Shown piece by piece: positions 24,457 through 32,687 of a stretch of 35,465 nt of DNA (position 1 is its first letter; each line of letters opens with the position of its first letter). The DNA is from a bacterium (GTDB lineage: Bacteria; Bdellovibrionota_C; UBA2361; SZUA-149). The DNA is taken from positions 1 to 35,465 of the forward strand of contig JAUIMJ010000007.1 in NCBI GenBank assembly GCA_030433295.1, in the 5' to 3' direction. A program made the position numbers and the translations under genes. The notes beneath the pieces were generated by a model that had not been told where the DNA came from, made no database searches, and worked only from the letters and a program-made list of their open reading frames with translations.

Positions 24457-27273
24457 CTATTCAATAAATAACTCTGGCAACACTCTTTGCGTTCCCGCGT
24501 ATTGCAGTGAGAAGGCAATGGGCCGCACTGAGAACTCGTCTAAAGGGCCTCCAATAGATTGCAAGTATCGCTCTATCATCAAAATATCGTTCCTAATGCC
24601 ACGGTCCCGCTCGAAGCCCGGAACCGTCTCCTGAAATGAGCGAAGAAGCGCGCGTTGCTCTGTGAGTATGCTTCGCGCCTGGTCGAGCTTACTGCTGATC
24701 ACTTTCTGCGCTGCGTACTTAAGTTTCTCTGATAAGGAATAGGCCAGAAGATTTTTCAGAACATTCTGCTCAAGGGGCCCTAGAGCAGCCTCGCTCCGAG
24801 TAAGGCTGAGATTGGCACGAGCAACACCATTTTTCATAAACACCAGATCCTTGTAGCGAACCTGCACATCAGAAATCGCGCCCGGACCCGGGGCTACGAC
24901 ATCGAGTAGCACCACGTGGGCATCCCCTGCGTAAAACGCCGGTATGACAATTTGTATCCCCTCTTCGTCTTCCCCTCGGTCGGCGGCAATACCCAGGTTT
25001 TTCGAAATACGCTGATCAATGCTCTTCTCGGCCTGACGAACTCGTTCTGCACTCGGAGCGTCTAATCGCTTAGAACCCAGGACGTCTATCAGCTGCACGC
25101 CGGGAGCCAGTCGTATACGCAGGCGCACCGCCCGGGCAACGACCTGACTGACCGCATTGAGTTCTTTTACGATAATTGACTTAGCATCGTTCGCAGCATT
25201 GAGGATACGTCGACGCCCCTGCCCTTTCAGGGCAAGGTGTTCTAAACCGCCGGGGTGAACCTCGTCCCCGATGCCAACAACACTGGTGGTAATACCTTCA
25301 AGCGCTGCAGCATGAGCCTGATCCCCTAAAGTACCGAGCTGCTCGAGACTACTTGCGGTCACAAGCAGGATGAGACTGCTGCCCAGGGGAGCAGTCGGGT
25401 CGTCACTGCGACTCACCTCTTTTTGCGCCGCCGCCATAGCTTCGCTGAGGTCCCATCCGCCCTTGGCTTCGATGGGAGCAGAAGCCAGGTTCTTAAAGGC
25501 TACGCTTAAATGTCCGTGCCCAAATGTATCCGCCGGGATAAGGGTCCCGCCCTCTCTGCCTGCAATGGTAAGACTGAATCGGTCACCTATATCTTTCTGC
25601 TTATTAAGAGCAAATAGCATCGAACTCATGTCCTCGAGCACTTCTTTTGACGGAAGTTTGCGAAGATCGAGGACCACTGCGACGTTCATTGCAGGTCGCT
25701 GACCACTGCGGCGCTCTGAAGCTTTAAGACCTACCTGCACTATCATTCGCTGCTTTTCCTGCGCGCCGGTATGATTCGAGTGCAGGTATACCGCAAGTGC
25801 CGAGTTCCTCGGGGCATCAAAGGGCTGGTACGTCTGATGTGCAAGATCGTGTGCGTACCGCGTTGGATCCGGGAGACGAAGACTTGTAGCCGGGTATTCC
25901 TTCAAAGCAGCTTCCAGGTGGCGCACTGAAGTCGATCCCGGTATATAGGTGTTTGACCAGTAGCCGCTCGCTTCCTTGAAGCGAAGACCATCAAGCTGTT
26001 CGAAACGCTTCAGGAACTCTGTTGCCGCCTGGCCACGGGTCACATCACTCAGGGGCTCGGGGGCTGCGGGCGAAAGCTGCCGCCGAGCCGGATAAGAATT
26101 TTGCCGGATGTCAGACTTTTTTCCGGTGATGCGTTCCGGTTTTCTTTCGGAGAGAGATTCTTTGTTCGCACGTGATTTATCGGTACGCTTAGCCGTTTCG
26201 CGAGCAAAGGCTTCACGTCCGCCGAATTGACTAACACTATCACTCGATGAACTCTGCATAGAACTAGCGGAGCCAGCGTAGGCTAAATTGTACTTCTCTG
26301 TGACTATCATCTGGGAACTTGATAGCGCGATCGTCGCCTGTAGCTTTGACCTCTCATCAATTTCTTCAAACTTTTTGTATTCCAGATCCTGCGGAGATTC
26401 GCCCCTTCCGTCATTGCGGTAGCCACCGGTGACGCCGCTCAGTACAGGGCTTTCCGATGCAGAGTCGACTTCAGCAAGGAGTTCCTCCTTCTGCTTCTTA
26501 GCAGGTGCCTGCTTTGCATACCTGCGATCTGAGCCCGCGGAGGAAAAGGACCCGCCCCACGGAGCCCCAGGCCCCATGCGTTTCGCCTCTTCGAGTGCAC
26601 GCCACCTTTTCGATCCCTGTATATCTGCTTTAGAGCGGTCCGCCGCCGAGTCCACTTCATCATCGGAGAATACTTCTTCCGCATCATAATCTGTCGGAGC
26701 CTGCGGTAATGCATTGCCCTCGGCCGCAGGTGCCTGATTCTCACGGCGCGAGCCAACGTTCGGCTCGCCGGAATCAGCAATTACACGCTGTAATTCGTTG
26801 TATATTTCGGCACGTTCGTTCTTAGCAGTCTCGATGTCGTTCTTGAATGAAACAATCAGATCGCCGTACGCGTCACGTGCACCAGTTCCTTGCTCACTCG
26901 CTGCCTGCTTCCCAAGATGATTACCAACATTTGCCAATGGCCTAAGCTTTCTCGCGAGCATGTGCGACTGGTGAGAATTCATGGAGTGCGTAAGCACCAG
27001 CAGCAGGGAGCAGGCCGCCACGGCAATTGAGGCGTAGCGTGGCCGACGCAGTAGTGCTGAAGCGGAGCACACTGTTGCCCAGACAGAGGCCAGCAATGCA
27101 TTTCGAATCTCTGCAAACCGCTTTTTCCTGGATGACTCAAACGGGACTTCAATCGGCGTAGCCTCAACCTTCTCAAGAAGCTCCGAGACGACCTCATCAG
27201 AGGCATCATGCAGGGGAAGCTCCCGAAGCAGATTTTCTACCAGATCCTCTCTGTTTTTGATTTCCTTATCCAT
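24457..27273 (-). CDS. Membrane-anchored YfbK-like VWA protein with degenerate metal site
   Basis: 938 residues from the ATG at 27273, which has GGAGG 9 nt upstream and overlaps the sigma factor stop by 8 nt. Residues 1-78 are cytoplasmic and charged, one helix follows (about 80-97, ASIAVAACSLLLVLTH), then about 300 low-complexity, charged residues. A YfbK-like N-terminal region (DAPRNSALAVYLHSNHTG) precedes the VWA domain at about 528-710. The metal motif, normally DxSxS, reads DLRKL here (VAVVLDLRKLPSK), so metal-dependent adhesion is unlikely. A final strand-rich and helical C-terminal part follows. Topology (short cytoplasmic tail, one helix, large outside part) and linkage to an ECF sigma factor suggest an anti-sigma or sensor role; that is inference. 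Confidence 0.78.
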   Translation of the reverse strand: MDKEIKNREDLVENLLRELPLHDASDEVVSELLEKVEATPIEVPFESSRKKRFAEIRNALLASVWATVCSASALLRRPRYASIAVAACSLLLVLTHSMNSHQSHMLARKLRPLANVGNHLGKQAASEQGTGARDAYGDLIVSFKNDIETAKNERAEIYNELQRVIADSGEPNVGSRRENQAPAAEGNALPQAPTDYDAEEVFSDDEVDSAADRSKADIQGSKRWRALEEAKRMGPGAPWGGSFSSAGSDRRYAKQAPAKKQKEELLAEVDSASESPVLSGVTGGYRNDGRGESPQDLEYKKFEEIDERSKLQATIALSSSQMIVTEKYNLAYAGSASSMQSSSSDSVSQFGGREAFARETAKRTDKSRANKESLSERKPERITGKKSDIRQNSYPARRQLSPAAPEPLSDVTRGQAATEFLKRFEQLDGLRFKEASGYWSNTYIPGSTSVRHLEAALKEYPATSLRLPDPTRYAHDLAHQTYQPFDAPRNSALAVYLHSNHTGAQEKQRMIVQVGLKASERRSGQRPAMNVAVVLDLRKLPSKEVLEDMSSMLFALNKQKDIGDRFSLTIAGREGGTLIPADTFGHGHLSVAFKNLASAPIEAKGGWDLSEAMAAAQKEVSRSDDPTAPLGSSLILLVTASSLEQLGTLGDQAHAAALEGITTSVVGIGDEVHPGGLEHLALKGQGRRRILNAANDAKSIIVKELNAVSQVVARAVRLRIRLAPGVQLIDVLGSKRLDAPSAERVRQAEKSIDQRISKNLGIAADRGEDEEGIQIVIPAFYAGDAHVVLLDVVAPGPGAISDVQVRYKDLVFMKNGVARANLSLTRSEAALGPLEQNVLKNLLAYSLSEKLKYAAQKVISSKLDQARSILTEQRALLRSFQETVPGFERDRGIRNDILMIERYLQSIGGPLDEFSVRPIAFSLQYAGTQRVLPELFIE

Positions 27274-27880
27274 GATAGCTGACCTCCGCGGAAGAATCCC
27301 GAAGCTCAAGCGCAGCAGCAAGTGTCGCCTTGGCACGCCGAAGGCGCGTTTTAAGGGTGTTGAGGGGTATCTCTAATGCCTCGGCTGCATCGGATTGTTT
27401 GAGATCGTCAAAACAGCAGAGCACCAGGACTTCCCGCTGCTCCAGAGGAAGTTCTCGTATCTGCGCTTCAAGCCAGCGCTGTGTCTCCCGTGCTTCGCTT
27501 ACGTCATGCGCAGAATAATCGTCCGACTCGAATTCCTGTAGTTCCTGATTCCTCGAATCCTTACGCGCGGCGCTTCTGAAATAGCTTCGCGCTGCATTGG
27601 CCACGATGGTAAACAGCCAGGGCTCAAGGCTTCGGTCTTCGTTGAATGAAAAAGCGTTACTGTGCACTTTTAGAAAAATCTCCTGAAACATATCGTCTCT
27701 CGTTGATGCGGGAACGCCACAGCGCAGCAGATAGGAGTAGACCTGCCTTCGGTACTTCTGTACCAGGCAGGAAAAAGCACGAGGGTCCCCATCGCGGTGG
27801 CTAAGCAGCAAGGCTCGCCCATCATCTTCCAGCACTTCGCTCATCGAGGTCTCAATACACTCCTGAAGTTCCACATACAT
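27266..27880 (-). CDS. ECF (sigma70 family) RNA polymerase sigma factor
   Basis: 204 residues from the ATG at 27880, preceded by AAAGGA; an internal Met (MSEVLED) is less well supplied. Region 2 spans about residues 25-100 with YSYLLRCGVPASTRDDMFQEIFLKVH and EPWLFTIVANAARSYFR, the core and -10 binding helices. Region 4 follows with LPLEQREVLVLCCFDDLKQSDAAEALEIPLNTLKTRLRRA, the -35 recognition helix-turn-helix. The last 8 nt overlap the next start, so translation is coupled to the VWA gene. No Cys/His anti-sigma of the ZAS type is found beside it; the VWA protein is the likely regulator. Target promoters could not be deduced. Confidence 0.93.
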   Translation of the reverse strand: MYVELQECIETSMSEVLEDDGRALLLSHRDGDPRAFSCLVQKYRRQVYSYLLRCGVPASTRDDMFQEIFLKVHSNAFSFNEDRSLEPWLFTIVANAARSYFRSAARKDSRNQELQEFESDDYSAHDVSEARETQRWLEAQIRELPLEQREVLVLCCFDDLKQSDAAEALEIPLNTLKTRLRRAKATLAAALELRDSSAEVSYHG

Positions 27881-28451
27881 CTTCTGGTCCTTTCAAACGG
27901 CATACGCCGGGGACCGGAAAAAGGTTTCAGCATTGAAGAAAAAGTTTGCCCCGGACTTCCGCCATCAACGGGAAGCGCTCCTGGGGACTGTATGTGAAGA
28001 CGGCAGAGACGGGATATTTCTTGAAGCAATTTCAGGCATTTAGCTACAATGCAGTCGGAAACAATACCCTAGGAAAATGAGGCGTTTTACGTAGAGAGAA
28101 AAAGCCCTTATGGAAGGCGAAATTCCAGCGGCCAAGTCGGGGAGATCCAGAGCCAGGTGCGTGTAAGGTGTAGGCGAACGTCGACAAAGCATCTGCATTC
28201 GCCTCAGCGAGTGGATTTAATTCATTGGTTCAACAACTCCGCTTCCCGAGGTCGGACCCGATTGAGCTTCGATGCTTTGGCGGTCCTTTTCGCGAAAATC
28301 TTCCCTTCATCTAGACGACTTCTTTTTCTCGCGCCTGTCTTCGGATCTCACACCCCGCTAACACGTCGAAAATTGATTGCGATCGAACCCCAAGTTATAC
28401 TTCGGCGACACAGTTTGTCTGCTTTGAGCAGATTGATATCGACAGAGGGGA
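27881..28451. other. Intergenic region between sigma factor and GT1 gene
   Basis: About 570 nt with divergent genes on both sides. The ORF-track frames here (27797..27997, 27841..28029 and 28157..28594) have no family features and high Arg content, typical of shadows. Apart from the promoter listed separately I see no structured element. An ECF-type promoter (GGAAC and a GTC-like -10) for self-regulation of the sigma gene was not found. Confidence 0.5.
28373..28401 (+). promoter_or_regulatory. Predicted sigma70 promoter for the GT1 gene
   Basis: TTGATT at 28373-28378 and TATACT at 28396-28401 are separated by exactly 17 nt; the -10 has five of six consensus bases. It would give a leader of about 45 nt before the ATG at 28452. 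Confidence 0.55.
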
Positions 28452-29708
28452 ATGAAGAAGCGAATTCTTTTTATCGGGGAGGGAGTGACCCTTGCCCATG
28501 TTGTTCGACCGCTCACTCTTGCACGTACGCTCGATTCAAGGCGTTACGAAGTACACTTCGCATGCCCCGCCACATACCGCGACTTGATCGATGAAGCATT
28601 TCGCTTTCATGAACTGAGTTCTACATCCCCCGCTGAATTCGACAACATACTGCGTCGCGGTAAAGAGCTTTTCCCCGAAGAGCGACTCAACACATACGTT
28701 CTGGACGACATGGAGTTGCTGTCACGAGTTGAACCTGATGTTGTCGTGGGGGATTTGCGACTGTCACTGGCGGTCAGTGCACCATGCATGCACATTCCTT
28801 ACGTGAGCATATCAAGCGGCTGCTGGAGCCCTTCGGTTTGCGACACGAGCATCCCACTCCCCACGGCATTCCCCTTTTCCTTAGTGTCGCGTTGCTGTAC
28901 ACCCGGTAGTTCTCTTTTTGAAGTGGCAGAGGCGTGTTTTCAGCGTGTGGTGCCGAAACTACTGTCGAAACAGGCTCGTGGCCTGAATGCCGTCCGAGAA
29001 AAGTACGGTCTGCCTGCCTTCGAGAGCTATCTGGAGGGCTTCACGTTTTCAGATTTTACTCTCTATGCGGACACTCCCCGTGTCGCACCGACCGCGCAAC
29101 TACCAGGTAATCATCGCTACATCGGTCCCTTATTATGGAGTCCTGATGTCACTATGCCTGCGTGGTGGCGAACACTGCCTGAAGATGAGCCCTTAGTCTT
29201 TCTTAATATGGGTTCCTCAGGGGATCGTACCGCTTTTGAATCCGTCCTTCAGGCTCTCGGGGACATAGATGCTACCCTGGTAATCGCTACCGCAGGTCGC
29301 AGAAACATCGCCAATGTTCCGGAGGCTTCTTTTGTCGAGGATTACCTTCCTGGCAAACTGCTTGCTGAGCGTGCAGATCTCGTGATCACCAATGGCGGAA
29401 GTCCCTCAAGCTATCAGGCGCTCAGTAAAGGGAAACCCGTCATCGGAGTCGCATCGAACATGGACCAGGTCTTGACGATGCGCAATATCGAGCGATGTGG
29501 AGCAGGGATTTTGCTTCGCACTGACTCGATAACAAGCGACCGAGTCACCGCGGCCGTGTCATCCTTACTATCCAAAGATTCATTTACCGAATCCGCCAGA
29601 GCGGTAGCCGAGGAATTCAAACGCTACGATGCCCATGAAATTTTTGAAAACGTTCTTGATAAACTCTCCGCTACCGATGCGCTGGTGCGGGATGGGTCAA
29701 CCCTATAG
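28452..29708 (+). CDS. GT1-family (MGT/UGT-like) glycosyltransferase
   Basis: 418 residues with a GT-B fold. MKKRILFIGEGVTLAHVVRPLTLARTL is the N-terminal nucleotide-fold opening of macrolide-type and UDP-glucuronosyl-type GT1 enzymes; LVFLNMGSSGDRTAFESVLQAL starts the donor domain, and DYLPGKLLAERADLVITNGGSPSSYQALSKGKPVIG corresponds to the conserved donor-binding block (the usual HGG is NGG). Such enzymes glycosylate small molecules, lipids or antibiotics rather than build polysaccharides, so the acceptor may be a lipid or pigment. The ATG follows GAGGGG at short spacing. It is followed 14 nt later by a methyltransferase gene, probably on the same transcript. Confidence 0.85.
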   Translation: MKKRILFIGEGVTLAHVVRPLTLARTLDSRRYEVHFACPATYRDLIDEAFRFHELSSTSPAEFDNILRRGKELFPEERLNTYVLDDMELLSRVEPDVVVGDLRLSLAVSAPCMHIPYVSISSGCWSPSVCDTSIPLPTAFPFSLVSRCCTPGSSLFEVAEACFQRVVPKLLSKQARGLNAVREKYGLPAFESYLEGFTFSDFTLYADTPRVAPTAQLPGNHRYIGPLLWSPDVTMPAWWRTLPEDEPLVFLNMGSSGDRTAFESVLQALGDIDATLVIATAGRRNIANVPEASFVEDYLPGKLLAERADLVITNGGSPSSYQALSKGKPVIGVASNMDQVLTMRNIERCGAGILLRTDSITSDRVTAAVSSLLSKDSFTESARAVAEEFKRYDAHEIFENVLDKLSATDALVRDGSTL

Positions 29709-29722
29709 TTAAGAGGAATGAT

Positions 29723-30616
29723 ATGCCTGAGAATACCGTATGTAACCTTTGCGATTCCCCCGAAACATATTCAAAGAGCTCGGAACAGCGACAGGTCGCA
29801 TGTCATGTGAGGAAGTTTCAGAACGATAACTTTACGGTTTGGCGGTGTGGAGGCTGTCAGTCCCTACACTCAAAAGAAGTTGTAGATTTGGATTCTTATT
29901 ATGCTGATTATCCCCTCAAGAAACACACCTTGGATTTTCACGCTAAAATAGGATACCGAAATCGAATCAAGTTGCTGACCAGGTGTGGTTTGTCGAAAGA
30001 CACTAAAATTTTAGATTATGGATGTGGAAACGGATTGTTCGTTACGTTTCTGCAGTCAAACGGATACGCATTCGCAAATGGCTTTGACCCTTATATTCCT
30101 GAATACGCCGGAACACCTTTAGAGCCAGGATCCTTTGATATTGTTACCTCATACGATGTCATAGAACATGTCGACAACCCAAAGAGTTATCTGGAGACCC
30201 TCATCTCCCTGGTTAAGCCCGGTGGCTTGTTGGTGCTGGGCACTCCTAACGCGGAAGAGATAGATCTCTTCGATCCGGATGGTCCACCTGTGGAACTCTC
30301 ACAACCCTATCACCGGCATATTCTCTCAGCGAGGACCTTGTTTAAATTAGCAGAAGACAAGGCATTGGAAGTGGTGGACGTCTATCGTAGATTTTACTTC
30401 GATAGTCTGCTGCCTTTAGTTAATACTCGCTGCATGTGGACATACATTCGTTCTACAGGTGGGATGATAGATGCTGCGGTTGAGCCAATTCAATGGGGGG
30501 TATTTCTAAAGTCTCCTCGCTTACTGCTCTATGCATTCCTCGGATATTTCTATCCGCCAAAGGGAAATATTCTGGTGACCTTCAGGGTTGGGCGTTCGCA
30601 AGCAGTGCCAGAGTAG
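29723..30616 (+). CDS. SAM-dependent methyltransferase with N-terminal zinc ribbon
   Basis: 297 residues. CNLCDSPE near the start and CGGCQS near residue 43 form a CxxC...CxxC zinc-binding ribbon, common in methyltransferases of sugar and natural-product clusters. KILDYGCGNGLFVTFLQSNG is motif I and FDIVTSYDVIEHVDNPKSYL the motif IV block; LVKPGGLLVLGTPN is motif VI. The C-terminal region has aromatic and basic patches and a hydrophobic stretch near the end. It follows the GT1 gene by 14 nt and was probably made with it to modify the same product. Its 3' end faces the hybrid kinase gene, ending 56 nt from it. Confidence 0.88.
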   Translation: MPENTVCNLCDSPETYSKSSEQRQVACHVRKFQNDNFTVWRCGGCQSLHSKEVVDLDSYYADYPLKKHTLDFHAKIGYRNRIKLLTRCGLSKDTKILDYGCGNGLFVTFLQSNGYAFANGFDPYIPEYAGTPLEPGSFDIVTSYDVIEHVDNPKSYLETLISLVKPGGLLVLGTPNAEEIDLFDPDGPPVELSQPYHRHILSARTLFKLAEDKALEVVDVYRRFYFDSLLPLVNTRCMWTYIRSTGGMIDAAVEPIQWGVFLKSPRLLLYAFLGYFYPPKGNILVTFRVGRSQAVPE

Positions 30617-30671
30617 GTGTCAAAGTAATAGGTTTCACAAGAATAGATTTGTTTCAGATTTAAGGAGAGGC

Positions 30672-32660
30672 TCAGGCACTCAGCGAGGTGGTACGCCCTT
30701 TGGGACAATCCCGGACCACTTGATCCAAGGTCTCGATGAGAGTTGCGACAGGAACGGGTTTGGCGATGTAGGCGTCCATTCCCGCGCGCAGGCAACGCTC
30801 CTTATCTCCCTGCAAAGCAAATGCGGTAAGCGCGACAATTGGCGTGTGCCGCTCGAGTATCTTGTCTTGCTCACGGATTGCTTTCGTCGCCTCAAATCCA
30901 TTCATGATTGGCATTTGGCAATCCATAAAAACAGCGTCAAAATCCTGCGCATTAGTTGCGGCGACCGCCTCTCTCCCGTTTGTGGCCGTTGATATTTTGT
31001 GACCTTCTTTTCGGAGAATCCTGCAAATAAGTTCGAGGCTAACCGAATGGTCGTCAACGACAAGCACGTCGAGCTGATAGAGGTTTTTCGGTGTAGATAC
31101 CTGCTCTTTTAATCCAACTCTCTCGGCTTTTGGCACTGAGCTAAAATACTGCAGCATGCCAGACTCGAGTACCATCACGTCGAGCGTAAAGGAGAAGCAA
31201 CTCCCATTGCCGACTTCCGATTCGACCCAAATCGTGCCACCCATAAGTTTTGCGAGCTGCGCTGAAATGGACAGGCCAAGACCTGTCCCGCCGTGTTCTC
31301 GAGTGAGCGAGGAATCTGCCTGTTTAAAGGCTTCGAATATCAAATCCTGTTTTTCAGCAGGAATTCCTATGCCGTTATCCCGGACGGAGAACTGCAGCGT
31401 TGCTTCATCACCATTAATCTTTCTCGTAGAAACATGGATGTGAACACTGCCATTTTTCTGTGTGAACTTGATAGCATTACTCGCAAGATTGATAAGAATC
31501 TGACCCAGTCTGTCAGAGTCAGCTACGAGAGGATCGGGAACATCATCATCCACGGTAAGGGTAAAACGCACGCTCTTATGTTGTGCGGTAACATCGAGCA
31601 TCTTATATATCGTTGCCAAAAACTGGCGGAGATTGAAACTTGTTGAGTTTAGCTCAAGCTTTCCGGCCTCAATCTTAGCAAAATCGAGAATGTCATTGAT
31701 GATTCTTAGAAGTGAGTGTCCACTCGACTTGGCCATCATCAGACATTCTCGTTGGTCTTCAGTCAGCTCAGTGTCCAGAACGAGATCGGTCATACCAAGA
31801 ACTCCATTCATAGGCGTTCGTATCTCGTGGCTCATGTTGGCAAGAAACAAGGACTTAGCCTGATGAGCGGCTTCTGCGCGTTCTTTCTCTGTGAGAAGCT
31901 GCGCATCTCGATCGGCTATCTGAGCCAGCATTTCGTTAAATCCACTGACAAGTCTGCCAATTTCATCGTCGCTGCGACGTTCCACCTGGAGTGAGTAGTC
32001 GCCTTCTGCGGTTACCGTATCCATTGTCTCAGCCAGATCCAGAATCGGTTCGGAGATGGGTTTGAGCAACCGCTTCGAAAGCAGGAATGCAAACATAAGT
32101 GAAAGGAGAAAGACTAATGTGGTTGAAGCCGTAAAGACCATTAACGGAACATAAAGCGAACTGAGATCCGCTACGATGTAGATCATCCCAACGGTCTCAT
32201 TCTCAAGAGATACGGTGTCGAGGTGATAGAGTAACCCGTCCGCAAACGTTGCGCCGAGGGCAAGGGTCTTGTGTTTCGAGAGCACCCTCCCCCACTTCGA
32301 CTCATTTTTTGTATGCCCTGGTGCTGAGAAAGCTGCGAGCTGAGTTTGGTCCGGTAAAAACAGCGCAGCATAGGTAATTCTTTGATCAGCACCAGCGGAT
32401 TCCAACAAGCGGGAGGCTGACTGTTCGTCAGAGAAAGCCAGTGCGGCCCGACTGTTCAGGCCTATTGAGGTAGCAAGTGTTTCAACTTCTTTGCTGAAGG
32501 TTTGCCGCAGCGATAAATACTGGAACGGAAGAAGAGCGGCGAAGGCAATAATGAGGGCCGCAAGACTGGAGAGGGCGTAGACGCGAATCAGTTTCGCTTT
32601 TAAAGATGAGACACGAAAAAGCGATGAAAACACGATACAGAATTCCCCTTGTCGTCTCAC
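30672..32660 (-). CDS. Hybrid sensor histidine kinase with C-terminal receiver
   Basis: 662 residues. Domains in order: helix 1 (about 25-47), a periplasmic sensor of about 125 residues like the CHASE8-type, helix 2 (about 172-195), HAMP (196-249), HisKA with [11 protein letters not shown] (phospho-His278), HATPase with the N box [16 protein letters not shown] and GGTGLGLS boxes, then a receiver from about 530 with DD at 536-537, phosphoacceptor Asp580 (FMDCQMP), and IAKP. All catalytic residues are intact. It begins with a GTG at 32660; a GTG at 32633 is an alternative. It lies 27 nt after the acyltransferase/pseudo-kinase gene, so both are on one transcript. No HPt protein or response regulator is nearby, so the phosphate's final target is elsewhere. 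Confidence 0.93.
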   Translation of the reverse strand: MRRQGEFCIVFSSLFRVSSLKAKLIRVYALSSLAALIIAFAALLPFQYLSLRQTFSKEVETLATSIGLNSRAALAFSDEQSASRLLESAGADQRITYAALFLPDQTQLAAFSAPGHTKNESKWGRVLSKHKTLALGATFADGLLYHLDTVSLENETVGMIYIVADLSSLYVPLMVFTASTTLVFLLSLMFAFLLSKRLLKPISEPILDLAETMDTVTAEGDYSLQVERRSDDEIGRLVSGFNEMLAQIADRDAQLLTEKERAEAAHQAKSLFLANMSHEIRTPMNGVLGMTDLVLDTELTEDQRECLMMAKSSGHSLLRIINDILDFAKIEAGKLELNSTSFNLRQFLATIYKMLDVTAQHKSVRFTLTVDDDVPDPLVADSDRLGQILINLASNAIKFTQKNGSVHIHVSTRKINGDEATLQFSVRDNGIGIPAEKQDLIFEAFKQADSSLTREHGGTGLGLSISAQLAKLMGGTIWVESEVGNGSCFSFTLDVMVLESGMLQYFSSVPKAERVGLKEQVSTPKNLYQLDVLVVDDHSVSLELICRILRKEGHKISTATNGREAVAATNAQDFDAVFMDCQMPIMNGFEATKAIREQDKILERHTPIVALTAFALQGDKERCLRAGMDAYIAKPVPVATLIETLDQVVRDCPKGRTTSLSA

Positions 32661-32687
32661 TCAACGTGGACCTTTCCCCGGCGCATA

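Noticed and set aside
28157-28594. 145-residue plus-strand ORF before the GT1 gene
   Set aside because: Arg/Ser-rich, spans the predicted promoter and 140 nt of the GT1 gene in another frame, no recognisable motif.
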